A DNA stretch of 64,000 nucleotides from Holdemania massiliensis AP2 (GCF_000327285.1 NZ_HE998568.1:452810-516809), one strand, 5' to 3'. Positions 1 to 8,292 are shown, counted from the first letter of the stretch. Notes: a model not told the origin generated them from the sequence alone. Numbers and translations: made by a program.

Positions 1-139
1 ATTCCAGCATTCCCTGCGCATCGCCAATCAGATGCTCGCAGCCGAATTCGTTTTGATAAATCAGCTTGACTGCATCCTGCGGCTGCATTGCGGGATAATG
101 CGCGGCATGCCAAAGCAGGATGTCCGTCAGTTCACTCAC
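1..139 (-). CDS. Conserved hypothetical protein, N-terminal 46 residues only
   Basis: A reading frame opens with GTG at 139 and overlaps the stop of the ECF gene by four bases (GTGA), so the two are translationally coupled. It runs off the window edge. The visible start reads like a Firmicute family of unknown function that carries a segment such as DAVKLIYQNEFGCEHLIGD. I recall this only as a conserved hypothetical family and assign no function. Its position as third gene after DUF3842 and an ECF S subunit suggests a shared role, which is inference. Confidence 0.6.
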   Translation of the reverse strand, partial: MSELTDILLWHAAHYPAMQPQDAVKLIYQNEFGCEHLIGDAQGMLE

Positions 140-651
140 GCCAGCTTCGCCTTCTGCAAGGCATAAACCACAGCCGGCAGGATCAGCAGCTGCAGAAGAA
201 TACCCGGCAGCGCCGTTACGAAGGACGCCGTCATCCACATTTGAATGGAATACGCCCCAGCTCTAAAAATCAGTGCGTTCATCAATCCATAAACGATCCG
301 TCCGCCGATCATCGCTGTGACAAGCGCGGCATACAGATTGATCATCGGTTTTTCCGTCTTCATCACTTTGATCATGATTCCGGCAAGCAGGCCATAAACC
401 GCCAGCTCGCAGATCATGCTTGGCAGATACGCCGGACCCGGCATCCCGGTAACCAAGGACGACAGCACCGGTGTGAAAATTCCGCAGATCAAGCCCAAGA
501 TCGGACCGCAGATCAGACCGCAAAGCAAAACCGGAATGTGCATCGGCAGCATCACGCTGCCGGCATTGGGAATGACGTGAAAGGCCATTGGAAGAACAAC
601 GCCTAAGGCCATACATAAAGCCGTAATAATCAAATGTTTCGTATTTTTCAT
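136..651 (-). CDS. ECF transporter S component (substrate-binding membrane subunit)
   Basis: This 171-residue protein is almost entirely hydrophobic, with about six membrane segments, short loops and a small conserved segment near residue 70 (GMPGPAYLPSMI). Length and pattern match S components of energy-coupling factor vitamin transporters, which bind a vitamin or related micronutrient and dock on a shared EcfA/A'/T module encoded elsewhere. The start has a good site (AGGAG about nine bases upstream). The substrate cannot be told from sequence. It sits between a DUF3842 gene (114 bases upstream) and a coupled downstream gene, all likely one operon behind a MerR-type promoter. Confidence 0.8.
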   Translation of the reverse strand: MKNTKHLIITALCMALGVVLPMAFHVIPNAGSVMLPMHIPVLLCGLICGPILGLICGIFTPVLSSLVTGMPGPAYLPSMICELAVYGLLAGIMIKVMKTEKPMINLYAALVTAMIGGRIVYGLMNALIFRAGAYSIQMWMTASFVTALPGILLQLLILPAVVYALQKAKLA

Positions 652-765
652 CTTTGTTTTCTCCTACTCAAAAACAACAGTGCTCTGCCGCATGGAAACC
701 TTCGTGATTTCCGCATTCGCTTTTTGTTTCTGGTTGGAACGACATTTCAGCTTCTGCCGAAAACA

Positions 766-1191
766 TCAAACAGCAAGTCTTTCCAGGATCAGGCCGGCAG
801 CCTTTTCAATCAGCTCGTCGACAGAACAATCCTGAACCCCAGCGATCAGAATTCCGCAGCGGTTTAAAGGGATTAAGACCTTTTCCGCATCGCTCTGTCC
901 GATCACCGCCGCCATCTTCGGAGTGATTTCACCCAGCATCGAATCGGCTACGACAAGGGAAGCCGGACCGGCAATCACCGCCGCCCGCCGGGCAGCGACT
1001 AAAACCGGATTTTCTCCGGTTGCGCCCTGCCGCGCTTTTCCTTTCAGCATCGTTGAAGTTGCAGCGCTGTTGGTGCCCAGGGCCAACAGATTCAGTTCAG
1101 GATTGCACTCCAGCAGCCGATCACACAATTTCCGGCCGATCATCCCGCCCTGTCCGTCAATGACCACGACCAGCGGTGTTTTTTCTTTCAT
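766..1191 (-). CDS. DUF3842 family protein
   Basis: A 141-residue soluble protein with an N-terminal strand plus glycine-rich turn (VVVIDGQGGMIGRKL, residues 8-22) and a repeated alpha/beta pattern, which fits the DUF3842 family. The biochemical function of that family is not known to me. The start has a strong site (AAGGGGG). It is the first gene of a likely operon with an ECF S subunit, so a link to cofactor or metabolite uptake is possible but inferred. A MerR-type promoter with a 19-base spacer lies directly upstream. Confidence 0.75.
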   Translation of the reverse strand: MKEKTPLVVVIDGQGGMIGRKLCDRLLECNPELNLLALGTNSAATSTMLKGKARQGATGENPVLVAARRAAVIAGPASLVVADSMLGEITPKMAAVIGQSDAEKVLIPLNRCGILIAGVQDCSVDELIEKAAGLILERLAV

Positions 1192-1217
1192 CGCAATCCC
1201 CCTTATTCTGTTCTCTA

Positions 1218-1250
1218 TTAGATTAACACCTGAAGCTGGCTCCAGGTCAA
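1218..1250 (-). promoter_or_regulatory. MerR-type promoter with dyad in a 19-base spacer, upstream of DUF3842-ECF
   Basis: On the minus strand TTGACC (1250-1245) and TAATCT (1225-1220) are separated by exactly 19 bases. The spacer region carries a dyad, ACCTGAAG-N4-CTCCAGGT (1228-1247), whose arms match at 7 of 8 positions. Over-long spacers with a central dyad are the hallmark of promoters untwisted by MerR-family activators. The gene upstream on the same strand is a merR. Confidence 0.65.
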
Positions 1251-1330
1251 GCTTTTTTTGAAAAAACGATCAATTGGAAGGTGTTATGCTGGCTCAAATG
1301 TCCTTTGTCTTCCATTTTATTAAAAGAAAG

Positions 1331-1377
1331 AAAAAATCGGATCTCAGTTCAGGAAGTTCCTGCTTTATCCGATTTCT
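1331..1377 (-). terminator. Rho-independent terminator after the first merR gene
   Basis: Arms AAATCGGAT (1334-1342) and ATCCGATTT (1367-1375) pair perfectly. Read on the minus strand the stem is followed by a run of T, placed just after the merR stop at 1391. It isolates merR from the DUF3842 operon. Confidence 0.8.
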
Positions 1378-1390
1378 TATTACAAGCTTC

Positions 1391-2335
1391 CTATACAGGC
1401 CGATCCTTGCTTTCCTCCCGTTGATCAGCTGGCTTCGTCTTCGCTTTGAACACAAGCTCATAGCGAGTATTGTAATACAGCCCCAAATCCTCGCATATCC
1501 GCTGATTCATGCGGTCCAGCGCTTCATGATAGGTCTTGTAGGCAGGCGAAAGGGCGATCATGCTGGGAATGAAAATATCATTGTAGCCGCAGTCCTGCAG
1601 CTGTTTCATCAATTTGCGCTGAGCTATAAAGGCCGGATGATATTTCATCGGAAAGCTCGTTTTCAGTTTAACGCCCTGCAATACTTGTCTTTTCAGTTTC
1701 TCGTAATCCTGATCACTGAGTTCAATCATCTGCTTCATCTGATTCTCCATCTTTTCAGCCTGACTGAACGCTTTATCCCCGCCCAGCTTATATTGCACAA
1801 AGGAAATCAGACGCAGCAACAATGGAATTTTAATGGAAACCGAATCCCAAAAGGCCAGGATCCGCTGATAGGCAGCCTGCTGCTGAGGCGTTGTGATCCG
1901 GATCTGCAGATACGGCATGAAGTGATGCATGAAATAGTACCCGGTAAAACCCGGAAACATATCCCGCATCGCCTGTGCAATTGTTTCATAGTCTATCGTC
2001 TGCAGTGCCTCATCCAGATCTCCTTCACTGAGATATTTTTCCAAAGCCTGCAGCTGCATGTGATCCTGATGCAGCTGATTTTGTTTTTTGATCAGGATTT
2101 CCCGCAGACGCGAAGGATCTTCGTTTTTTAATAAGTCTTCGATATCTTTCACGGCAATCCCCAATCGGCGGTACAGTGAGATTTTTTTCAATTGATTCAG
2201 ATCCTGCTGGGTGTAATTGCGATAGCCGTTTTCATCCCGTCCGACTTTCAGCAATCCCTCATTTTCGTAATATTTTATTGCCCGCTGGCTCAACCCCAGC
2301 TGTTCCGCTGCTTCATGAATTCGCATTTTCTTCAC
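1391..2335 (-). CDS. MerR family transcriptional regulator
   Basis: A 314-residue DNA-binding protein. Residues 1-70 form the winged helix typical of MerR, with RIHEAAEQLGLSQRAIKYYE and a following ENGYRNY segment, then a charged coiled-coil dimerisation helix to about residue 115. The remaining 200 residues are helical and form an effector domain that I do not recognise, longer than that of small MerR proteins. Its own promoter also has a 19-base spacer, and a second MerR-type promoter lies just downstream in front of DUF3842. Autoregulation plus control of that operon is therefore likely, but the two dyads differ. The ligand is unknown. Confidence 0.85.
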   Translation of the reverse strand: MKKMRIHEAAEQLGLSQRAIKYYENEGLLKVGRDENGYRNYTQQDLNQLKKISLYRRLGIAVKDIEDLLKNEDPSRLREILIKKQNQLHQDHMQLQALEKYLSEGDLDEALQTIDYETIAQAMRDMFPGFTGYYFMHHFMPYLQIRITTPQQQAAYQRILAFWDSVSIKIPLLLRLISFVQYKLGGDKAFSQAEKMENQMKQMIELSDQDYEKLKRQVLQGVKLKTSFPMKYHPAFIAQRKLMKQLQDCGYNDIFIPSMIALSPAYKTYHEALDRMNQRICEDLGLYYNTRYELVFKAKTKPADQREESKDRPV

Positions 2336-2346
2336 CTCGCAGCTTC

Positions 2347-2377
2347 AGTATAAACCCGGACGCCGCGTCTGACTCAA
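2347..2377 (-). promoter_or_regulatory. Promoter of the first merR gene, 19-base spacer
   Basis: Minus strand TTGAGT (2377-2372) and TATACT (2352-2347) are 19 bases apart. A perfect short dyad GACGC-C-GCGTC (2359-2369 as written on the plus strand) lies inside the spacer. The geometry is that of MerR-regulated promoters and suggests autoregulation. Confidence 0.6.
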
Positions 2378-2387
2378 GCTGATTCTA

Positions 2388-2588
2388 TCAATCAAAGATA
2401 AATAATTTCTCAATCGGCTGTTCAACTGCCCGTGAAATATCAATCGCCAATTTCAGCGAGGGATTATACTGCGCTTTTTCCAGGCGCATAATCGTTTCCC
2501 GCCGAACATGCACCAGATCAGCCAGCTGCTGCTGCGTCAGCCCTTTCTCTGCGCGGTATTGCTTTAACTGACAAATAAATTCCGGCAT
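2388..2588 (-). CDS. XRE/Cro-type small transcriptional regulator
   Basis: A 66-residue single-domain helix-turn-helix protein. The segment LTQQQLADLVHVRRETIMRL (residues 17-36) is a textbook HTH-3 motif, followed by a conserved NPSLKLA helix. Proteins of this size and type (YozG/PhlF-like minimal Cro repressors) often pair with a small membrane protein gene. Here it starts four bases after the stop of the DUF3796 gene, with its site (AGGAG) inside that gene end, so both are one transcript. A dyad at the operon promoter is its likely operator. Confidence 0.9.
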   Translation of the reverse strand: MPEFICQLKQYRAEKGLTQQQLADLVHVRRETIMRLEKAQYNPSLKLAIDISRAVEQPIEKLFIFD

Positions 2589-2592
2589 GATC

Positions 2593-3237
2593 CTACTCCT
2601 GGTGTTCGTAGCGGTACAACAGGTACTCGCTTAAAAACAACGTGACGGCATACGCCAGTGAAATCCCGATCGTCAGGTAAATCGCTACATAATCTAACTG
2701 CCGGTTAAACAAACCGAAGCCGACCAGCCACAAGATCGCAAAGATCAGACTCATCCCCACCTTATAAGCTTTTAGCTGCGCTTTTACACGATGCTCCTCA
2801 AACATCTCATCCGCCAGCGTACCCGACATTTTTCCTTCATAGTAGAAACCGAAAAAGCCGAAGAAAACAAAGAAGAAAAACGGGAAGATCACACGTTGGC
2901 TTGCATAGCTGTAAAAACCGAGGAAGCCTAAGAAGCCAAAAAAGCCGAACAAGCCGAATCGTGGATCTACGCGGCGCGTATACCCAGGCTGATCCTGCAG
3001 ACGCTGCTGCTTTAAGGCAAGAAACAACCGCACGATCAGCGCCAGAATGTAAACGATAAGCAGAGGAATTGAGATTAACATCGGTAAATCTTTTACCCGA
3101 AATTGGTAGGTGGAAAAATCCATGGGCGCTACCAAGCGGCTTTCATTTTCAAAGACGGAATAAGCACAGGAAAGCAAGACGATCAACAGGATAACACCGC
3201 CGGCCATCAGCCAGCGAAACATCGATTTTTTATTCAT
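2593..3237 (-). CDS. DUF3796-type integral membrane protein
   Basis: About 214 residues from the ATG at 3237, which I prefer over an upstream in-frame ATG because GGAGG lies at the right distance. There is one N-terminal membrane segment, a second near residue 60, a striking run of FGFFGFLGFLGF-type repeats near residues 100-135, and two C-terminal membrane helices. The phenylalanine-glycine rich stretch is typical of DUF3796 proteins, which have no known function. It is co-transcribed with a minimal XRE regulator, a common pairing in Firmicutes. Confidence 0.75.
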   Translation of the reverse strand: MNKKSMFRWLMAGGVILLIVLLSCAYSVFENESRLVAPMDFSTYQFRVKDLPMLISIPLLIVYILALIVRLFLALKQQRLQDQPGYTRRVDPRFGLFGFFGFLGFLGFYSYASQRVIFPFFFFVFFGFFGFYYEGKMSGTLADEMFEEHRVKAQLKAYKVGMSLIFAILWLVGFGLFNRQLDYVAIYLTIGISLAYAVTLFLSEYLLYRYEHQE

Positions 3238-3251
3238 CAAAGTTCCTCCAC

Positions 3252-3306
3252 GAGATATATTTATCTCTTTACAAGACAAATATATCACTTATTATAGGAA
3301 TGTCAA
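3252..3306 (-). promoter_or_regulatory. Promoter and putative operator of the DUF3796-XRE operon
   Basis: Minus strand TTGACA (3306-3301), 16-base spacer, TATATT (3284-3279). Immediately downstream lies the dyad GAGATA-TATT-TATCTC (3252-3267) with perfect six-base arms, well placed for a repressor at the transcription start. The XRE protein in the operon is the obvious candidate binder. Confidence 0.6.
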
Positions 3307-3456
3307 TCATTGAATAAGATAAATACATCACATCCTTGCATTTTTTTGTTTAACAGAGAAGTGACGCAGTTTCCCAAGCGCTGCCCAGAGATGAAAAGGA
3401 ATATAAAAATTCCTCTGATTCGTATTCATTTGAAAGTCTTGTGGATTGGGTTCTCC

Positions 3457-4689
3457 TCAACGCAGCGCCAGCGTAATTTCATTCTGGTTCGGCTGGGCTT
3501 CCTCCACCATCGCCTGCAGATATTGACTGAAGAATAAGCTTCCGGCTTGATTTTTCCACAGCAGCCAGGCTGGATCCTGCAGGATGGCTGCGAAATTGTC
3601 AGCCAGCGTTCCATCAAAGATTTCATTATTCATCCTGATCGCCAATTCGATCATGGCGGCTTGTTCCTGCGGGGACAGGGATGAGTCAGCCAGACCACGC
3701 TGAACTTGCCTATGGGTTGTCTGCTCGAAGCATTGTTTGGCTTTCGCTTTTAACTCAGGATGAGCCAGCCTCTGCGTTTGATAATGCAGCGTGCGGTCTT
3801 CATCCAATGTGATCAAGCCGTACTGCAGCGGTGACACGGAAAGCGAGGAGGTTGCGATATCCGTTATTCCCTCCTGTTTTTGAATGTGCTGGATGTGCAT
3901 GTGGCCGCTGAAATGAACGCGGACATCCGCAACTTTCAGCAGCGCTCTGACTTCATCGGCATTTTGTATCTTAAAACCAGAGGAAAACAGCGTCGTATGC
4001 TTTGTCAGATTCTGATGACTGACCGAGATAATGGTTTGCTTTTCAGCCTGGGCTTGTTCAAGCTGAGCTTGAATCCACTGCTGAGTCGGTTCGCTGATCG
4101 TTCCCGCTACGGCTTCACTGTTGGCGTCCAGCAGCAACAGCATCAGATCTTCGGCAATCGGAACAAGGCAGCTCAGCGAATTCGGATCCTGACTGATCGC
4201 CTTCCGGTTCGTCAGATTCTGATAGATTGCGGAAAACTCCGCGGCGCTGACCGATTCCACGCGCCGGGCCTGATCCTGACTGAATGAGGCCGCCGAGGTA
4301 TTGTTTAAATCGTGATTGCCGGGAATGACCCAGACATCGATCCCGGCCTCAGTTAATCGCTGAAGCTTCTGTGCCAGTTTTTGATGGCTGAGCTTTTCCC
4401 CATTGAATGTCAGATCGCCGCTTAAAATTACGGCCTGAGGTTTTTTCATCAGCATCTCCTGGATAAATTGATCTACGATGGATTCACTCTCGGCTGTCAG
4501 CTTCCCATCGCTTTCCTCAATTAATCGCTGAAAGCGTTCGCCCTGATCATGCAGCTCAGGCGCCAGATAATGCAGATCCGTCGCAATGACGAGCGTCCGC
4601 GGCGAAGCAGCGGACGGCAAAGTTGATTTAGCGCATCCGCTGACTAACAACAGGCTGACCATCAATCCAATCTTCCATTTCCATCTCAT
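3457..4689 (-). CDS. Metallophosphoesterase lipoprotein
   Basis: A 410-residue exported phosphoesterase. Residues 1-20 are a lipoprotein signal with lipobox LVSGC, so the protein should be anchored outside the membrane. The calcineurin-type metal-binding blocks are visible in order: ATDLHY (the D-x-H motif), GDLTFNG, GNHDLNN, a histidine in SVSHQN, and SGHMHIQH. The family hydrolyses phosphomono- or phosphodiesters with a two-metal centre; the substrate is unknown. It lies 106 bases after a large carbohydrate-active-like gene on the same strand, so co-expression is possible. Confidence 0.88.
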   Translation of the reverse strand: MRWKWKIGLMVSLLLVSGCAKSTLPSAASPRTLVIATDLHYLAPELHDQGERFQRLIEESDGKLTAESESIVDQFIQEMLMKKPQAVILSGDLTFNGEKLSHQKLAQKLQRLTEAGIDVWVIPGNHDLNNTSAASFSQDQARRVESVSAAEFSAIYQNLTNRKAISQDPNSLSCLVPIAEDLMLLLLDANSEAVAGTISEPTQQWIQAQLEQAQAEKQTIISVSHQNLTKHTTLFSSGFKIQNADEVRALLKVADVRVHFSGHMHIQHIQKQEGITDIATSSLSVSPLQYGLITLDEDRTLHYQTQRLAHPELKAKAKQCFEQTTHRQVQRGLADSSLSPQEQAAMIELAIRMNNEIFDGTLADNFAAILQDPAWLLWKNQAGSLFFSQYLQAMVEEAQPNQNEITLALR

Positions 4690-4795
4690 CGTCTGCCTTC
4701 TTTCCTTGGATGATCCCGCATCTTGCGTTTATTTAGCTTTCTGTTTTGAAAACCGGACTGGCTTGTATCTGTTAATCGGGTTCCCATTTGTCTCT

Positions 4796-7072
4796 TTAAT
4801 CTGCCCTCACCGTTCCATCCGCCTCAATCCATCCGCGCTGCAGGATGACGGTTACTGTGCCGGAAGCAAATTCGACGGTCACTTTCTTTTCAGAGGAAAG
4901 CAAAACATGAACCTGATCAACCAGCGCTTCGCGCAGCCGGATCACAAGACCTTCCGCGGTATTTTCGGCCGTGCAGTGAAAGACATCCCTGCTACCCTTT
5001 TCTTCATGCACATAGGCTTTAGTTAAAATGACTTCCTCCGCACATTTAAAAATCTCATGGACGTCGTTGTCGCAGCAGCCACCCTGATCGGTTGAAACAT
5101 CCGGCCAGCTGCCCAGATAACCGAACACCGCGGTCTCTTCCGGAGCGCGGTACCAGCGGCTGATCATCGCCACCCGTTCCTCAGCAATCGTCTGCTTTAC
5201 AAATTTGCCTTTTCCTAGCTGCTGCGGATCGCTGACAAAGGCCATGACTTCCCGATGCGGATCCGGCACAAACGCCCAGTTCAGCGTTTTCTTTTCCACA
5301 TCAAGCAGGCTGACACAGCTCATCAGCGTGTTCATCGCGTCGATCAGATATTCCCGTTTCCCCGTTAGCAGATACAGATCCAGGATCCCATAAACTTTCC
5401 ATGCGCTCCAGCCATGCGGAGAATTGATCATATTGCCCATAATGAGAACGTCGTACTGAGCTTCCCAGAATCTGAGTGTCGTCTGAGTGCAGCGGCTGTC
5501 CGCTACCGCGGTTCGTTCTAAACAGCGGTGCTTTTCAACCAAAGCCTCGGCCGCGTCAATATACGGCTGACGTTGATCCGGATCCAACAGTCTTGCCAGC
5601 ATTGTCAGCTGAGCCACGGAACATGTCAGCATGCCATCTTCCAGCGTGGCCTGTCCTTCGGTTTCAATGTTATCACGATGCAGCGCCAGCTCATCAATCG
5701 CCCGTTTCGCAGCTACAAAATGGCGCTGGGCACACTGCTGCCAGAAGGCTTCGGGCTGTTTGCGTTCTTCCAGAACCAGTTCCAGGATGCTTTTGGCAAT
5801 ATAGATCACACTGGTATAATGCTTGCCCTTGCCATTGCAGAAAGCACCATCAGCACGCTGACGGTGTTCAATCAGCCAATCCGCCAGCTTGGCTCCCAGC
5901 ACCAGCGGTCTGCGATCCTGAGCTGCCATGCTCAGATCCGCTAACAAACCGATCATGCAGGCCGTGTTTTGAATCCGTCCGGGATGAACGATCGGACAGC
6001 CCTTTTCCACATCAAAGCCCAGCGGAATGAGTTCACGAACTTTCTGATAATAAGCCTCGTGGTCAAAATTTAAATCATGCACAATCGCCAGTGCTCCAGT
6101 AAACAGGCCATACCAGCTTTCGCAATGAGTTCCCATTTTCTGCGGTTGGAGCAGCACCTGCTTGGCGGCTTCCTCCATGATCGTTTGCCAGGGGTGAATA
6201 AACTGAACCCAGGCCTCGCTCTGATGCCGCCCATTCTCGGCGATCAGACAAATTTCCCGCGGCTGATCTGACTGCAGAGTTACGGCATAGACGCCCGGTG
6301 CTTGAAGCTGGCAATTCACCGGCTCACCTTCCGCCCTGAGTGTGGGTTCCGTTGCAGACAACAGCTGAAATGTCAATGAACTTCCGCATTCTGCGCTCCA
6401 TCGTTCACCCGCAAATACCGGCACGCCTTTTTCCGCCAGCCAACATTTTAATGTTTGCTCGCCGCTTAGTTCCGTCAGCTCAACCCGCCAGCGGCGAATT
6501 TCTCCCGGCTCTAACGGCAAAGACTGCGGATGCCGCGGTGGCAGCTTTCCGCTCTGCATAAAATCCAGACAGAAGGTCAGGATGCGGTGACCACCATCGG
6601 CGAAAAAGCGGTTGTAATCCAAATGCCAGCTGGCAATGGGATCCGGACTGTACACTGCGATCTGACGCCCGCGCGGACTTTTTAACAGCCCCCAGAAATA
6701 CGTCTTCTCGCAACGCAGCACTGTCGGCGCAAATACCGTATCCCATTGTGGATAACTTTCCATGCTGCAGTCCAATCCGATCCTTAAGCCAAGCTGATCC
6801 AGCGGCATTGTCTGTGAGCTTTGATTCTCCGCTTCGGCTTCGATGATCAGACACTCCCCTTCCATCTTAATCCGATGCCGCAGCTCAATGCCAAAAAAGG
6901 CTTCTTTAAACCAGCCGTCTTTATACCGCGGCGAGGTGGAAATCCGCAGCTCCTCCCCCAGTCGGCACTGCCAGGCAGGCCCGCCATATTCATCCAAACG
7001 AAAGTCTACCGCTTCTCCCTGGTGAAAAACACATTTTGTAATTCTGCCGGTTTCCGTCCATTCCAAATTCAT
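4796..7072 (-). CDS. Large putative alpha/alpha-toroid (six-hairpin-like) protein
   Basis: A 758-residue protein without signal peptide or membrane segments, so apparently cytoplasmic. Residues 1-230 look like beta-rich sugar-enzyme modules (WHLDYNRFFADGG, tryptophan and aromatic rich). About residues 300-640 are helical repeats with motifs such as CESWYGLFTGA, IQNTACMIGLL and NSPHGWSAWKVYG, resembling the alpha/alpha-barrel of unsaturated glucuronyl hydrolases, heparinases and related enzymes. A short beta tail follows. I cannot name a glycoside hydrolase or lyase family. The start is supported by GGAG. A 30-base palindrome lies just upstream of the start, and a lipoprotein phosphoesterase gene follows. 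Confidence 0.6.
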   Translation of the reverse strand: MNLEWTETGRITKCVFHQGEAVDFRLDEYGGPAWQCRLGEELRISTSPRYKDGWFKEAFFGIELRHRIKMEGECLIIEAEAENQSSQTMPLDQLGLRIGLDCSMESYPQWDTVFAPTVLRCEKTYFWGLLKSPRGRQIAVYSPDPIASWHLDYNRFFADGGHRILTFCLDFMQSGKLPPRHPQSLPLEPGEIRRWRVELTELSGEQTLKCWLAEKGVPVFAGERWSAECGSSLTFQLLSATEPTLRAEGEPVNCQLQAPGVYAVTLQSDQPREICLIAENGRHQSEAWVQFIHPWQTIMEEAAKQVLLQPQKMGTHCESWYGLFTGALAIVHDLNFDHEAYYQKVRELIPLGFDVEKGCPIVHPGRIQNTACMIGLLADLSMAAQDRRPLVLGAKLADWLIEHRQRADGAFCNGKGKHYTSVIYIAKSILELVLEERKQPEAFWQQCAQRHFVAAKRAIDELALHRDNIETEGQATLEDGMLTCSVAQLTMLARLLDPDQRQPYIDAAEALVEKHRCLERTAVADSRCTQTTLRFWEAQYDVLIMGNMINSPHGWSAWKVYGILDLYLLTGKREYLIDAMNTLMSCVSLLDVEKKTLNWAFVPDPHREVMAFVSDPQQLGKGKFVKQTIAEERVAMISRWYRAPEETAVFGYLGSWPDVSTDQGGCCDNDVHEIFKCAEEVILTKAYVHEEKGSRDVFHCTAENTAEGLVIRLREALVDQVHVLLSSEKKVTVEFASGTVTVILQRGWIEADGTVRAD

Positions 7073-7092
7073 CTTTTCTGCTCCTATCCATA

Positions 7093-7122
7093 GGATTGAA
7101 TTTCCTGATCAGAATTCAATCC
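7093..7122. promoter_or_regulatory. Putative operator palindrome at the 758-residue gene
   Basis: GGATTGAATT (7093-7102) and AATTCAATCC (7113-7122) are perfect ten-base inverted arms around a ten-base spacer that itself contains the palindrome CTGATCAG. It sits about 20 bases upstream of the ATG, next to the ribosome binding site. Either a repressor operator or an RNA hairpin that limits ribosome access would fit. No poly-T follows, so it is not a terminator. Confidence 0.5.
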
Positions 7123-7361
7123 ATCTTCCTGATGTTAGTTTCTAATAGATTGTGCTCAGATTCAAGCTCTTTTCTTACTTTTTATTAATATCTGCTGACT
7201 TCCTTTCAATCAGCTTATGCCGGCTTTCATTTTAAAACAACTTTCTTCGGAATCCGATGATTTTCGATTAAAGCCGACCAGTCGGCACCCCGGTCTGTCC
7301 CTATTTTCAATTATTCCGCTATCTGACCAGCTTGTAAAGAAAGGTCGGTAAACTTATCGGA
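7123..7361. other. Intergenic stretch between the sirtuin gene and the 758-residue gene
   Basis: No coding potential was seen. It must hold the promoter of the 758-residue gene, but no strong -35/-10 pair is visible. GCCGACCAGTCGGC (7273-7286) is a short hairpin that, read on the minus strand, is followed by TTTAAT and may be a weak terminator for the sirtuin operon. Confidence 0.4.
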
Positions 7362-8222
7362 TCAAAAGGAAGATTGATCAAGAGATCTTAGCTGTGTGAT
7401 CACATGCCGCAAATCATCTTGTATACTAACTGTTTTACTGCGGATTTCGTTTGGGATTACTGTACCCTCCAGATTCACACTGACGTAGACGGCTTGCGGC
7501 CAAACTTTGGTTCTCTGCCAGAAGGGATATCTGATAATTCCCGGAGTGTTCCATCCAACCCCCAGTTCAAAAAATACAACTTTGTGATTTTGATGTCTGT
7601 ACAGAAATTGATTATAACGTTGAGCTGCGGAATGCCAGCCTTCATCTTCAACAAAAGTTGTATCCATCCTGAGATTCATACTCATGGGTTTACCACATCG
7701 CGGACAAACGGGAATCAAGGCGGGGGGAATCCGGCAGTCAGCCTGTTGACGAATCATTTGGTGTACAAACGCTTCATTATCATATGTTTTCGGATGGCAA
7801 GGCACGCTGCATTGCCATAGCCCAAAATCTCCCTGCATATAAAACAGACGTTTACGCTCAAAACCGGATTTCTGAAACTGATGATCGACATTCGTTGTAA
7901 TGACAAAATAATCCTTATTCTTTACCAATTCCAACAAATCATCATAAACTGGATAGGGTGGTGAACAATAACGATTCAGTTCGATAAAACGGCTCCAATA
8001 AGCCCAATATTCTTCCAGCGCTGCAAACGGATAGAATCCTCCTGAATACATATCCTGAAATCCATAACGATCCGCAAAATCCTGAAAATGATCGGTAAAG
8101 CGTTGACCCGAATAGGTCATGCCGGCAGCGCTGGAAAGTCCGGCACCGGCGCCAATCACAACAGCATCAGCTTCATCCAGAGCTTTTTTCAATAAAATCA
8201 GCATATTCGTCTTTTTTTCCAT
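7362..8222 (-). CDS. Class M sirtuin (SirTM-like), predicted protein ADP-ribosyltransferase
   Basis: A 286-residue Sir2-fold NAD-dependent enzyme. The nucleotide-binding GAGAGLS lies at residues 24-30, TTNVDHQF at 109-116, and a zinc module is spread over CSVPC and CPRCGK. Where classical deacetylases carry the catalytic histidine (HG), this protein has YMQGDFG, with glutamine at about residue 130. That replacement and the neighbouring macrodomain gene are signatures of SirTM, which ADP-ribosylates proteins in Staphylococcus and Streptococcus rather than deacetylating them. The target here is unknown, because no lipoyl carrier (GcvH-L) or lipoate ligase gene is adjacent. Confidence 0.85.
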   Translation of the reverse strand: MEKKTNMLILLKKALDEADAVVIGAGAGLSSAAGMTYSGQRFTDHFQDFADRYGFQDMYSGGFYPFAALEEYWAYWSRFIELNRYCSPPYPVYDDLLELVKNKDYFVITTNVDHQFQKSGFERKRLFYMQGDFGLWQCSVPCHPKTYDNEAFVHQMIRQQADCRIPPALIPVCPRCGKPMSMNLRMDTTFVEDEGWHSAAQRYNQFLYRHQNHKVVFFELGVGWNTPGIIRYPFWQRTKVWPQAVYVSVNLEGTVIPNEIRSKTVSIQDDLRHVITQLRSLDQSSF

Positions 8223-8292
8223 ATTTCTATCGGTGTATCCTTTTCGCCTGAACGATCAGAAAACCACTGCACATATCACGCTGCTGTTTTCT

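Noticed and set aside
1274-2131. Plus-strand open frame of 285 codons opposite the first merR gene
   Set aside because: It has no ribosome site, its residues show no domain, and the minus strand carries a clear MerR protein. It is a mirror of that coding region.
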